Shown here one piece after another: positions 51,121 to 62,584 of a stretch of 64,000 nt of DNA. Where the stretch lies: NCBI GenBank assembly GCA_003024785.1, contig PUQB01000551.1, positions 62,001 through 126,000 of the forward strand. The letters are read 5' to 3'. This DNA comes from Selaginella tamariscina. Taxonomy: Eukaryota > Streptophyta > Lycopodiopsida > Selaginellales > Selaginellaceae. Made by a program: the position numbers and the translations under genes. Below the pieces are notes generated by a model, which made no database searches, was not told where the DNA came from, and was given only the letters and a program-made list of their open reading frames with translations. Each line of letters starts with the position of its first letter. Positions within the stretch are counted from its first letter, which is position 1.

Positions 51121-52306
51121 CCTATAGTAATTGCCAATGTTGTTGTAATAAGGTATAATAGACATTAAAGATTTGAATCAGCAATAACCATATGCTACTT
51201 CAACAACTATCTTTTGACTAGTTCTATTATAAAAATCCATTAAAAAGATATGTTCAATAATAAACCCCACGACTATCTTACTTCCTTAACTTTATAGCCT
51301 AATTCCTTAATTTGCAATGCAAGATGAAGTGAGACGTGTGTACAACCTATCATTTTAAATAATTTACTCTAGGAAGGATAAGTATATATAATTATATAAT
51401 AACCACAAATGTTTACTTTATGTTTCATAAAATACAATAGTTTTTCATTATAAAATTTTAATTAATTACGTTACCAACTCGTTATTTAAACATATTACCA
51501 ATTATATTTTAATAATTATGGAAAAAAAATAACTATGGTTTTATGCTAAACCCATCAAAAGTCATAGATACATTATAAATATGTTTCTTTGCTGAAAAAT
51601 ATAAAAATAAACCAATTTGGACATGATTTTGGGGGGTCCTTGTGTCATTATTGATTATGTTGGAATATAAATATAGAATAACATCGTAATGTACTAAATT
51701 GTATCGAAATGTACGCTCCTAGCGTACATTCGAAACACCCCTCGCATGTAATTGGTGGGAAACGAAAGAAGAGAGAATATCCTCTTTACGCACGAAGGAA
51801 TATTTCTTTTAAATTGAATATATATTACAATACATTTATCATGCTTTCTTCTTAATATTTGCATTTCTTTTTCATAGTTCTATTATTACATTTTGATTGG
51901 AATGCATACATTTCCAAGTAATTTTCAATGTTTTTAAATAATATAATCCATGGTGTGTACACTTATACATGCCATGTAAATGCAAAAATCATATCAAGTT
52001 GGAATTAAATAGAATAATAATAACATATTTGATATTTATATATATTTACAAATTTATACTTATGGACAGATACATGTCTAGACCTATGAAATTTGTACTT
52101 TAAAAATGCGATAAAGGTTTAGCTATGCTACATAATACACATAACACACATAACACACAAAATAACACACACACACACACTAGTGATAATTGTACATTGA
52201 ACGGTAACGATTATATGAAACTGCTGCATGCATGCATATAATAATTATATAAATTTATTTATATTATATAGCTTCCTGAACTGAGAAATAGTATATATAT
52301 TGTAAA

Positions 52307-52351
<45 letters not shown>

Positions 52352-53500
52352 AACAAATGTACATGTTTACGTACGTCTTTTATGTGTATGCACCAAACAT
52401 TTGCATATCAATAATCATTTAATTTACACACACAGTAATGTCTGAACTCCTAATGTATATTAACCATAGACATAAAATAGAACATATTAACATAGTATTT
52501 GGTTATAGTAGTATTTTATGCGTGTATTCTACTGCAATCAATAGTATGTGTACATGTGCATGCCCTTTGTGCATAGTGTTTGTTTGTATGCACGTATATG
52601 GATACACATGTGCATGTAGCATATATGTTTATATGTATTGAGCAATTACATAAATAAATTTTTTATTTTTTATTAAAATAAAATAAACAACTTATAGCAT
52701 TTATAAATACACACATTCTTATCTTGAGAAACATATCAAGATTCTATAAAATATTAAGTTTATTGTTTCACATAATGTCAAACCTAAGTGTTATATTCAT
52801 ATTCTCAATACATTAAGAATTTTAGGGTAAGAAAAGAAAAAAAGAATAACAATATTCTAGGAAAAGTAATAAATATAAACTAAAATTAAAATTTGTTAAT
52901 TTAAATATAAATACAAATATTAAAAACATATAGATTTATGCATATTCATATCGGAAACATTAATTAATACATAGTAAATCACTATATATAAAGAGAATTA
53001 AATCAATTATATGTGTTTATAAACACACAAAAGTAATTAGTATTATAACAAGAGTTAATTATAAATAGAAAAGGCTGTGTGAAGAACACATATTATATAT
53101 ATAATAATATTTTCAAATAATTTTTAATTTGTAATAAATATTTTTAACCACTTTAAATATGTTTATAATATTCATGATCTAATAATATATGCATTCGATT
53201 TCTTACTAGGATGTTTAAAAAGGCAAATCTGGATTTTGATAAAAGTTGTTTGTACTAGGAATAAGCATATTTGACAAAAGTTGTTTGAAAAAAAACGCAT
53301 TCTCTAAGTTTCGTTTAATTTATGTCATTTTCTTTTACTTTTTTTGTGTACTAGGAATAAGCATATTTGACAAAAGTGTGTTTGAAAGAAACGCATCCTT
53401 ATAAAATTACATATATGTAATGTATATATTTTGATATGATATATGATATACATTATGATATATGATATATATAAATGACAAGTGAGTCATTTATTTCTTA
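51121..53500. repeat. Noncoding dispersed repeat, inverted copy
   Basis: Reverse complement of 11,000-13,436 and 36,600-38,990. It contains a TA tract at 52,311-52,347. No gene is supported. Confidence 0.7.
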
Positions 53501-53529
53501 ACTACGTAAATCAGACCCAACTTTTATTT

Positions 53530-53536
<7 letters not shown>

Positions 53537-53577
<41 letters not shown>

Positions 53578-53580
53578 TAT
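53537..53580. repeat. (TA)n microsatellite upstream of CVNH copy 3
   Basis: A 44-bp TA tract about 50 bp upstream of the conserved promoter block. Confidence 0.9.
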
Positions 53581-53626
53581 TTTTAATAATACAATCTAGA
53601 AACTGTAGATACCGTCTTTCGACATG

Positions 53627-53633
53627 TATAAAT
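53627..53633 (+). promoter_or_regulatory. TATA box of CVNH copy 3
   Basis: TATAAAT 32 bp upstream of the start codon at 53,665, conserved in all full copies and in the deletion scar near 24,135. Confidence 0.55.
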
Positions 53634-53664
53634 TGGAGGTAAGGTTTTACGTTATCTATAAGCA

Positions 53665-54411
53665 ATGGCAATTACTCGTATTTTTCTGGCTGTCTGCGTG
53701 TTGATTTTAATCTCTAAATGCTATGTAAGTTGAAGTGTTTATGAGTTTTTACTAGAATTTAAGTTTTGCATTCCTCTTCATGTGCATGAACCATCCTGGT
53801 TCATTCCTCTTCGTGTGTGTGAACCATCCTTGGTTTGGATTCCTCATTTATGTAATTAAGACGTTCTTCCAAGTCTATTGTTGATTTACTTTATACATAT
53901 GCTCTGTGATAGTATATACACATCATCTATATATATTACAAGTTACGATTCCTCCCTCTCCTTCTTCTCTCTCTCACACACACGCGCGCAAATTCAATAT
54001 GTTTATATCTCTCGTATACGTATTATAGATCCTTGGTTTTGTTTCACTTTGTAGCTCACACACACGCACGCACGCACACATATATCATACATGACGTATA
54101 ATGCAGGGAGCGTGTGACTTCTCCAAATCATGCCAAAGCATAAGGGCCTCGGGAATAACGCTGTCAGCCAACTGCAGGAAATCAAACGGGCAGCTCGTTG
54201 GACCTCAATCAACGTGAACATCTGTGTGGGGAACAAGAACGGGGGCCTGAGTTGCAAGAGTTCGGGGTTTGCTGGCTCATGTACAAACATCCAGTACAGG
54301 GGCACCACCTTAACCGCATCCTGCAGGAAAACAAATGGGGACTTTGTTACTGCAAACCAGAACCTGGATAACTGCATTCGTAACGTTGAGGGACAGCTCC
54401 AGTGTTGCTAA
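53665..54411 (+). CDS. Secreted cyanovirin-N homology (CVNH) protein, copy 3 (frameshifted)
   Basis: Exon 1 (53,665-53,724) encodes a signal peptide starting MAITRIFLAVCV; donor GTAAGT. Exon 2 (54,107-54,411) follows ATGCAG in phase 0. First half: ACDFSKSCQSI, GITLSANCRKSNGQLVG; second half: NGGLSCKSSGFAGSC, IQYRGTTLTASC, NLDNCIRNVEGQLQCC. The internal repeat, the LxASC and NxDNCIxNxxGxL motifs and the mature length near 100 residues identify a single CVNH domain. Here the frame is broken by a missing G in GTTGGACC, 30 nt before the site broken in copies 1 and 2; at that second site copy 3 is intact (GTGTGGGGAAC). The C-terminal Cys-Cys is notable. Expected location is the cell wall or apoplast. 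Antifungal or glycan-binding activity is possible but not shown by the sequence. Confidence 0.78.
53725..54106 (+). other. Intron of CVNH copy 3
   Basis: 382-nt phase-0 GT-AG intron with two GAACCATCCTGGTT-like repeats near 53,788 and 53,821 and CA-rich tracts near 53,974 and 54,057. Confidence 0.75.
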
Positions 54412-56975
54412 ACTATGCTTAAGTTTAAGTATGTATATCGGTGGGATAAATAAACTACTCTTCTCTATTATATAATTTTGTTAGATATTAATTTACACTA
54501 TATGTATACACGTTGATTAAAATATTCAATGCAAAATGAAATATTGTATATATGATTATGCTCTTGTATAAATTATTTATTTGTGTATAATGCATATACG
54601 TATAAAAAAAATTAAATTCTTTTATAAACATGTAAATTTAAACATAACTATATGCATTGTAAAATAATAAAAACGCGCTTGTAAATGTTAGCAGCAAATT
54701 ATTGAAATATTTAATACTGTAATTATTTTGGTATTCCATTACTCCCAAGAAATATTATAGCTATTTAAATAGTTACAGTATTCCAGTGTACCCCTTCCAT
54801 GTAATAAACCATGGTTTAAAAACTTTAAAGATTCTTATATACAACAAGAAAACGGAGCTCAATCAGCATTTTAATTTTAGCCTTTAATAATTTCTGACCT
54901 TTAAAATGAGTTTATTATTTGCTTTTTTAAACATCATGTTTGCTTTGGCTAATTACTTTGTGTGTTTATATACACATATAATTAATTTATATTCTCATTA
55001 TATATAATGATTTACTATGTATTAATTAATGTTTCAAATATGAATATGCATATGGTGCATAAATCTATATGTTTAATATTTGTATTTATATTTAAATTAT
55101 AAATTTTAATTTTATTTTATATTTGTTACTTTTCCTAGGATATTATGTTCTTCTTTTTATTTTTCTTACCCTCGTATACATAGGTTTAACATTAATATGT
55201 GAAACCGTAAACTTAATATTTTATATAACTCTTGATATTTTTCTCAAGAGTAGATTCCTAAAATATACAGATTTTAGAGAATGTGTGTATTTATAAATGC
55301 TAATAAGTCGTTTATTTTATTTTAATAAAAATAAAATATTTATTTATTTATTTGCTCAATACATATAAACATATATGCTACATGCACATGTGTATCCATA
55401 TACGTTCATACTTACAAACACTATGCACAAAGGGCATGCACATGTACATATACTATCCATTGCAGTAGAATACACGCATAAAATACTACTATAGCCACGA
55501 TACTATGTTAATATGTTCTATTTTATGTCTATGGTTAATATACATTAGGAGTTCAGACATTACTGTGTGTGTAAATTAAGTGATTATTGATATGCAAATG
55601 TTTGGTGCATACACATAAAATACGTATGTAAACATGTACATTTGTTTATGTATTAACCAAAATCTATGGTTATATGTATATATATATGCTTTACAATATA
55701 TACTATTTCTCAGTTCAGGAGCTATAATAAATAAATTATATATATATATATATATGCAGCAGTGCATATAATCGTTACCGTTCAATATACAATTATCACT
55801 AGTGTGTGTGCGTGTGTTATGGATATTAATTTACACAATAGATAAATCACATATATATTAGGTTTGTGTATAAAAAATATATATATGTACATGTGTATAA
55901 TGCATATACATGTTTTCTAGGTTTTTATATCTATGTACCATATAAATAACTATATGCATTGTGAAATAATGAAAACGTGCTTGTACAGAATATTCTTATT
56001 TAATATTTAGAATTAGAATAGATATTTAAGTTTAGCAGCTTTAAACAGGATGGAATAAATATTTAACAGTTCAATTTTATTTTTTTTTTAAATCATGTTT
56101 TATGAGTTTGGTGTTTCAAGATCATGTAGATAATACTAATTACTTTTGTGTGTTTATAAACACATGTATTAAATTTATTAATTTAAATATAAATACAAAT
56201 ATTAGAAACATATATATTTATGCCATATGCATATTGATATTTGAATTATAAGCATAATTAATTAAGACATAGTAAAGCACCATATATAAAGAAATTATAT
56301 AAATTTTATTCATTTTAGTTTAAAATTTATTTAATTTCCTTGTTTTTTTTCTTTTTACTTAAATTTTTTAATATATATTATACTACCAATTAAAATGCCA
56401 CGTCAGCAAATATGTTCGTATATACTGCAAGTAAAATCGTTGACATGAGTTTAAGCATATATGTCAAACGGTGTTATTTGCTGGCATGCCACCTAAGCAT
56501 TAGTTTAATTTTATTAATTTTATAATTTAAAAAAAGATTAACCAAATAAATATATTAATTAATACATTAAGATAAATTAAGCTTCACAAAGTGTGAAAAA
56601 TGTGTATGCACAATATAAAGATTCAATGTGTTAATTAATTTAGGTAAGTGCAAAATCATACATTTTTTATTTTTTTTATATATTTAAATTTATGTAAAAT
56701 TTATTTTAATAATAAAATAAAATTCAATATTTGATTTATAAGATAATAACCGAATATATAACATATTAAAATTTATTTTAAATTTTAAACTTGTATATTA
56801 TTTAGATTAAATTCATTAATTCTAATTTACATGATAATACTATAGTATAAAAAAGATATACAGGCTAAGCTTTCTTATTTATATTTATAATTATATTTTG
56901 TCCAAAAGCAAATTAAGTTTTTGCTAATTTAAAGTATCTAAGATTATAATTTTATTTTTTTTAGTACATACATAT
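54412..56975. repeat. Duplicated noncoding flank downstream of CVNH copy 3, no gene
   Basis: Reverse complement of 8,340-10,139 and, from 54,412 to 56,230, of 33,920-35,733. It contains a dispersed-repeat copy at 55,380-55,650. No coding region is supported. Confidence 0.7.
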
Positions 56976-56979
56976 AGAC

Positions 56980-57182
56980 TGTAAGATACTGTTATTATGT
57001 AACGTAATGTATATACGCATGTGTATATACACACATGCATAGTGACACATGGGTGGTGATCTGGCCGCCATGTGTCAACGGCCACGTGTCGCATGTGTGC
57101 CACGTGGCAGGAGGTTCCTGTATATAAGTAGGGTTTTTGTAGCTTAATGTATCTGACATTTTAATATATATCGGCTCTTTCA
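56980..57182 (+). repeat. 5' LTR of gypsy element 2
   Basis: Contains the same palindrome, paired CACGTG motifs and TATA box as element 1 plus a TATGTAACG segment absent from the element 1 LTRs. The presumed primer-binding site TTGGTGGAGAAGTTGGG follows. Confidence 0.9.
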
Positions 57183-57233
57183 TTGGTGGAGAAGTTGGGT
57201 ATTCCTTTCTTCCGCTTTTCCTTTTCGTTTTTC

Positions 57234-60200
57234 ATGACGATGAATATGGAGACGGCGTTTAGCATTATTGCTACTGCTATTGATGCACAAACAAAGTTGT
57301 TGGAGCGCTTTGTTGAGGGTTCGTCCTCCTCTTCCCCGTCTGAGCCTCATGCCGGGGATCTGCTTCTAGTACTCCTTCATCTTCTTCACAGGCCACAAAT
57401 CCGAGGGTTCGACCCCGATCTTTTTGTGGTGATCGGGAGATGATGTATACCACTGGTTTGATCATTTCCAAGTCATTGTTCGTTACCATGGTTGGGATGA
57501 GGCCCGTGCTCTCAGAGAATTCCCTACATGTTTGGAAGGTCCTGCGCTCAAGTGGTATAATGGATTGGCTGCGGAGATTCAAGCCAATAGTAATCGGTTA
57601 ACGGAATGCCTCAAACGTACGTTTGGCAAAGTTGAGGATTCAGATGATGCTTTCCAACAACTGCATGCGATACGACAACATCCTGGTGAGTCTGTTATGC
57701 GGTTCAGTATTAGGTTCGGGGATTTAGTTCGGCGTGCATATCCTAACATGCCTGAGCCTATTAAGCTCGGTATGTTATGGCCAACTATGCGACCCGAACT
57801 TGTTCGATTCGTTCGGGCTCTTCGTCCTACCACATTGGAGGAAGCTTTTGCACTAGCTCAACGTTTTGAGTTGGTGCCTGGTGAGGGCCGTGTTCCCCTT
57901 GGGTTACCTGCTCCTCTTGTTCAGCGTGTTGATCCAATGGAGGTTGATGCTGCTGCATATGTGCCCGCACGGCAAGCTTTTCGTGGTCGACCTCGGGGCC
58001 CACCCCGTGGACCACCTCCACGAAATCGTCCTGCACCTGCTCCAGTACCTGCCGTGGTGGTCAAAATCCACGGATTCGTGACAGGAGGAATCGGAACAAT
58101 GCAGGTCGACCCAATCAAGTTCATTGTTGGGCCTATTGGGCGCCTGGACATACTTGGGCATGCGATGTGTATCCTGATTGGCGTCCACCACATCCAGGCT
58201 GGCGACCATATGTTCCGGATGGTGTGCCTGTGGCGGCCATTATGGCTAATGATGAGCTTTCAGATGACGGAGCTCTCTTGCAGGTGGATCTGTTGCGGAA
58301 AACGAGTAATCGTACGGGCGACGGAGGGATCCCGTGCGATGGAGACTTCACCTCCATGTTTTTTTCGCTATGCATATCAAGGTTTGCAAGTTCCACCAGA
58401 TCATCCAGTTTTCACATTTTCTGCACGGTGAATGATCTTCAGTCACAGTGCTTGTGGATACAGGATCCAGTATGTCTTCCATAACTGCTTCTCTAGCGCA
58501 TCGGTGCTCATTACCCTTAAGACGTGCAGATAAGTCTTGCACATTTTATATGGTAATGGGCAGTCTCGTGCAGTATCACAGTACACCACTTTAACTACGC
58601 TGGTTATGGGTGCCAACTGTAAGTTTCCCTCTGGGTCTCTTAGGGTTGTCCCTTCCCAGGTCTTTGACATCATTCTGGGATGTGATTGGTTAAGCAGTCG
58701 AAAGGTACATGTGATTTTTCACTCTCTCCTCCTGTATTACGCTTGGAGTCTGTGTTTTGCAGTCTGTTCCTTTACGTCCAGAGAAGCTTGTTGCTGTTTG
58801 TATCACGCATACAGCTCCTTTGATTCCGGTCTTGGGTGGTGTTCATCTCAACAGGTTCAAATGCCGGATCCGTCACCTGAGTGTCGAGCACACTGCATCG
58901 AACAACTTAAGAAACAGTATGCAAGTTTGTTCAAATTTGATCTGTCCCAAGGTGCACGTGTGAAGACTCGACACTGTATACCCACGGCAATGCAAAGCCT
59001 TTCAAAGTCCCGGTTCGACGCAGGTCACCAAAGGAGTTATCAGCCATGCGAACATTGTTACTGATATGATTGGTAAACGAGTGTGTCGTCCGTCACGGAG
59101 TCCATGGGCCTGTGAACCTCATTTGGTTCCCAAGCCTGATGGATCTCTCCGATTTTGTGTGGATTACCGACCTCTTAACGATGTTACCATCAAAGATGTC
59201 TATCCACTTCCGAACTCTGCCGATCTATTAGATCGTTTGGGTCAGAGTCGATGGTTTACTAAGTTGGATTTGGCATCAGGATATTGGCAGGTTCCTATGG
59301 CTGAGGAGGATATTCCAAAAACGGCCTTCCGGACACCATTTGGTCTTTACGAGTTTTTGGTCATGCCTTTTGGATTGACTTCAGCTCCTGCCACCTTTCA
59401 ACGCATGATGGATGAGCTTCTCTCCGATATGCCTGATATCACTGCCGATTTTATCGATGATGTGCTCATTCATGGGTCTGGTTCTTGGGAGGATCACATT
59501 CGTGATGTACGGCGCGTTCTTGATCGACTTCGAGAAGTTGGCCTGAAGTTGAAACTTGAAAAGTGTGTGTTTGGTTCGACCGACACCACTTACTTAGGTT
59601 ACCGTATATCTCGAGAGGGTTTACAGGTGGATCCAATGAAGTTGCGAGCTGTTCGAGAGTTCCCTCGTCCCGTACAGTACAGGAAGTCCAGCGTTTCTTG
59701 GGCACGGTGCAGTACTTGGGTCGATTCATCGATCATCTCACTGATCGAACTGCCCCTCTTCGGGAGTTAGTTCGTCCACAGGTATCTTTCAGGTGGCTCG
59801 CAGGTGTCAGCAGGCATTTGACCAGTTAAAAGAGTTCCTGACAACTCCACCATTGCTTCAATACCCAGATTTTACTCGTCCGTTCATTTTACGAGTAGAT
59901 GCCTCAGATGTTGGTATTGGTGGTGTATTGATGCAAACTGATGCTGTGGATTCTTCAATTCGACACCCGGTGGCTTACATTAGTCGAGTACTCACGCCGG
60001 CTGAGCGGAATTATTCCACTACTGAAAAAGAATGCCTTGCTGCTGTTTGGGGTTTTGAACGACTTCATGCCTACTTACATGGGAGTGAAACACTTTTGGA
60101 GTGTGATCATGCTGCTGTCACTTCCTTGCTAAAACGGAAGAATTAGTGGGTCGTGTAGCCAGATGGGCATTACGTCTCCAAGTATATAACTTTAAGGTGG

Positions 60201-61675
60201 TGCACAGGCCTGGGCGAACAATGGTGGATGCGGATGCACTTTCTCGAGCACCCCTTTCTGATTCCACTTTGCCTGCTCATGCAGTCGCTGCAGCATTCGG
60301 TTTGATACAAGCCCCTCAGGTATTCGATGCCGACTTACCATCCTTGGAACAGTGGCAGGATGCCCAAAAACGTGAACCGTGGACGAGGCAATTACGGATG
60401 CGTTTGCAAGTCCTTCCGAACCGCAGTTTCGACAATATCATGCTCAGTTTCGACTTCAGGATGGTTTATTGTATTTTATTGGGACAAATCCAGAGACAGA
60501 TGGCGTTGGCTGTGCCCTCTACATATGTTCCACACCTTCTTCGAGCATATCATGATTCGCCTATTGTTGGAGGTCATCTTGGTCACCAACGAGTGTTGGA
60601 GAAGCTCCGCAGATCCTTTTATTGGCCTAGCATGCGTGGTGATGTGATCAGGTATATTCAAGTTGTCCCATTTGTCAAACTCGGAATTCCTCTACGACTC
60701 GGGCCATGGGGGTGTTAGAATCCATCAACTCTCGCCCTTTTGAGTTAATTGCAGTGGATTTAATGGGACCTTTTCCACGTTCTTCTCAAGGTAACCAGTA
60801 CATCATTGTCGTATCTGATTATTTAACTCGTTGGGTGGAGGTTGGTGCTCTTCCGGATGCAACTGCCATGTCAACAGCTTTGTTTTTGTTCGATAATGTG
60901 GTTTTGCAGCATTCTTGTCCAGAGCGGATGTTATCAGATAATGGCCCCGCTTTCATTGCAGAGGTATTCCGAGTGTTGTGTGAGAGGTTAGGGCACTCAT
61001 TTGCCTCTCCATAATCCACAAACTGATGGTTTGGTGGAGCGATTGAATCGGACCTTCAAGGGTATGATCTCGAAGTATGTGAACTTCAATCACACTGACT
61101 GGGATTGGTATTTGCGATGCTTGAGATTTGCTTATGTAACAGGCATTCAGAGTTCGATTGGTATCTCTCCATTCAAGGCATTGTATGGATATGATCCTAA
61201 GTTGCCTAGTGAATTGGGATTATCATCGAATCTGCCACGTGCCGAGGATGCAAAATGTGGGCTCGACATTTGGATGCTGTCTTACCTCTTCTGCGTGCAG
61301 AGTCTGCTGAACATCTTGGTCGAGCTCAAATACAGCAACAATCTTCTTACAATGCACGACATCAAACTCCACCAGACTATGCTGACGGTGACTTAGTACT
61401 GGTACGTTTTCCCAAGCTAACTGCACCTGGGCTTGCAACTGGTTTATTACATAAGTGGCTTGGTCCCTACCGAGTTCTCCGAAAGGTTGGTCCTCAGGTG
61501 TATCAGGTACAGTTGGTGGGATCTCATGAGGTTGAATAGTTCACGTAGTTCGAATGAAACGGTTTGTTGTTCGAGACTCGTTGACTACATTCGGTCATAC
61601 CTTAGATGGCCCAACTCACACGGATCCAGGACCATCAGATCCATCACCATCTACACAACCGCAGAGGGGGGATAA
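57234..61675 (+). CDS. Gag-pol polyprotein of gypsy element 2 (many frame breaks)
   Basis: Same domain order as element 1: gag from 57,234, basic Pro/Arg-rich region intact in frame here, CCHC knuckle, protease (near 58,455), reverse transcriptase with FIDDV (near 59,450), RNase H (near 59,890), integrase (60,545-61,200) and GPY-type C-terminus near 61,465. Breaks relative to element 1 include points near 57,355, 57,435, 58,690, 58,985, 59,670, 59,795, 60,140, 60,660 and 61,010, mostly one-base losses in short runs. As read it cannot encode a continuous polyprotein, though element 1 is intact at many of these points. Confidence 0.88.
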
Positions 61676-61878
61676 TGTAAGATACTGTATATTATGTAAC
61701 GTAATGTATATACGCATGTGTATATACACACATGCATAGTGACACATGGGTGGTGATCTGGCCGCCATGTGTCAGTGCCACGTGTCGCATGTGTGCCACG
61801 TGGCAGGAGGTCTCCTGTATATAAGCAGGGTTTTTGTAGCTTAATGTATCTGACATTTTAATATTATCGGCTCTTTCA
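61676..61878 (+). repeat. 3' LTR of gypsy element 2
   Basis: 203 bp, the same length as the 5' LTR and nearly identical to it; a purine-rich tract precedes it. Confidence 0.9.
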
Positions 61879-61882
61879 AGAC

Positions 61883-62584
61883 GTGCATACAATTTACAAA
61901 CATTATGCACAAAGGGTATGTACATATACATATAGTATTAATTGCAAAATAATACACGTATAAAATACTACTATAGCCACGATACTATGTTCATTTATGT
62001 TTATGGTTATAATATCAGGAAATCAGACACTGTGTAATAAAATGATATTGATATGCAAAATTGGGTGTATACACATAAAAAAGAGAGGAATATGTACGTA
62101 AACATGTAAAACAATGGCAAAATAAATTATGTTAATTTGCAACAGTTGTGTGTGGTGGCCGTGTGCGTGTATATTAGTAATGCACGTTGTAACTAAAGTG
62201 GCATGATACGTGAAAATGGGAATATAAAATAAATTACTAATTAATACTTAAGTTTAATTATTAATTAATCATTTAATTAATATGTAATTAAGCCTTAAAT
62301 ATTAATTAATTAATTAATTAATCCTTCAATAACCTTACTTAGTAAGGAATATTCCTAAAATATCTTAGAATATTCATATTATTCTAAAAATAGTTTACAA
62401 TAATGAAGAAATACTATCAAACATAATTATAAATGAAATCATTTTCTTATTAATATGTTAATTTTTTATAAATACTTTCTTTCTATCATCACAAAGAAAT
62501 CTTTTCATTTTGTCTAAATCATCACTCTCCGGATTAATTCAAATCATTTTGGTCAATATCTTGATGTTGTTGCACCACTTAACA
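61883..62584. other. End of inverted-repeat arm 2, then unique A+T-rich DNA
   Basis: To about 62,180 it matches 8,010-8,322 reversed, including a diverged dispersed-repeat copy. From 62,181 the sequence is unique in the window, with a TTAATTAATTAA run near 62,300. No gene is seen before 62,585. Confidence 0.6.

Larger units (their letters stand above)
56976..61882 (+). mobile_element. Ty3/gypsy LTR retrotransposon, element 2
   Basis: LTRs of 203 bp at 56,980-57,182 and 61,676-61,878, target duplication AGAC (56,976-56,979 and 61,879-61,882), with the empty site at 8,323-8,326. It belongs to the same family as element 1, with nearly identical coding DNA; most differences are one-base indels. 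It has the same orientation as element 1 and lies in the same arm. Confidence 0.95.
37030..62180. repeat. Large inverted repeat, arm 2 (15.3 kb plus two retrotransposons)
   Basis: Reverse complement of 8,010-23,110, interrupted by gypsy elements at 40,895-45,799 and 56,980-61,878. The gene order CVNH, truncated CVNH, ankyrin-PGG is preserved in mirror image. Confidence 0.85.
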
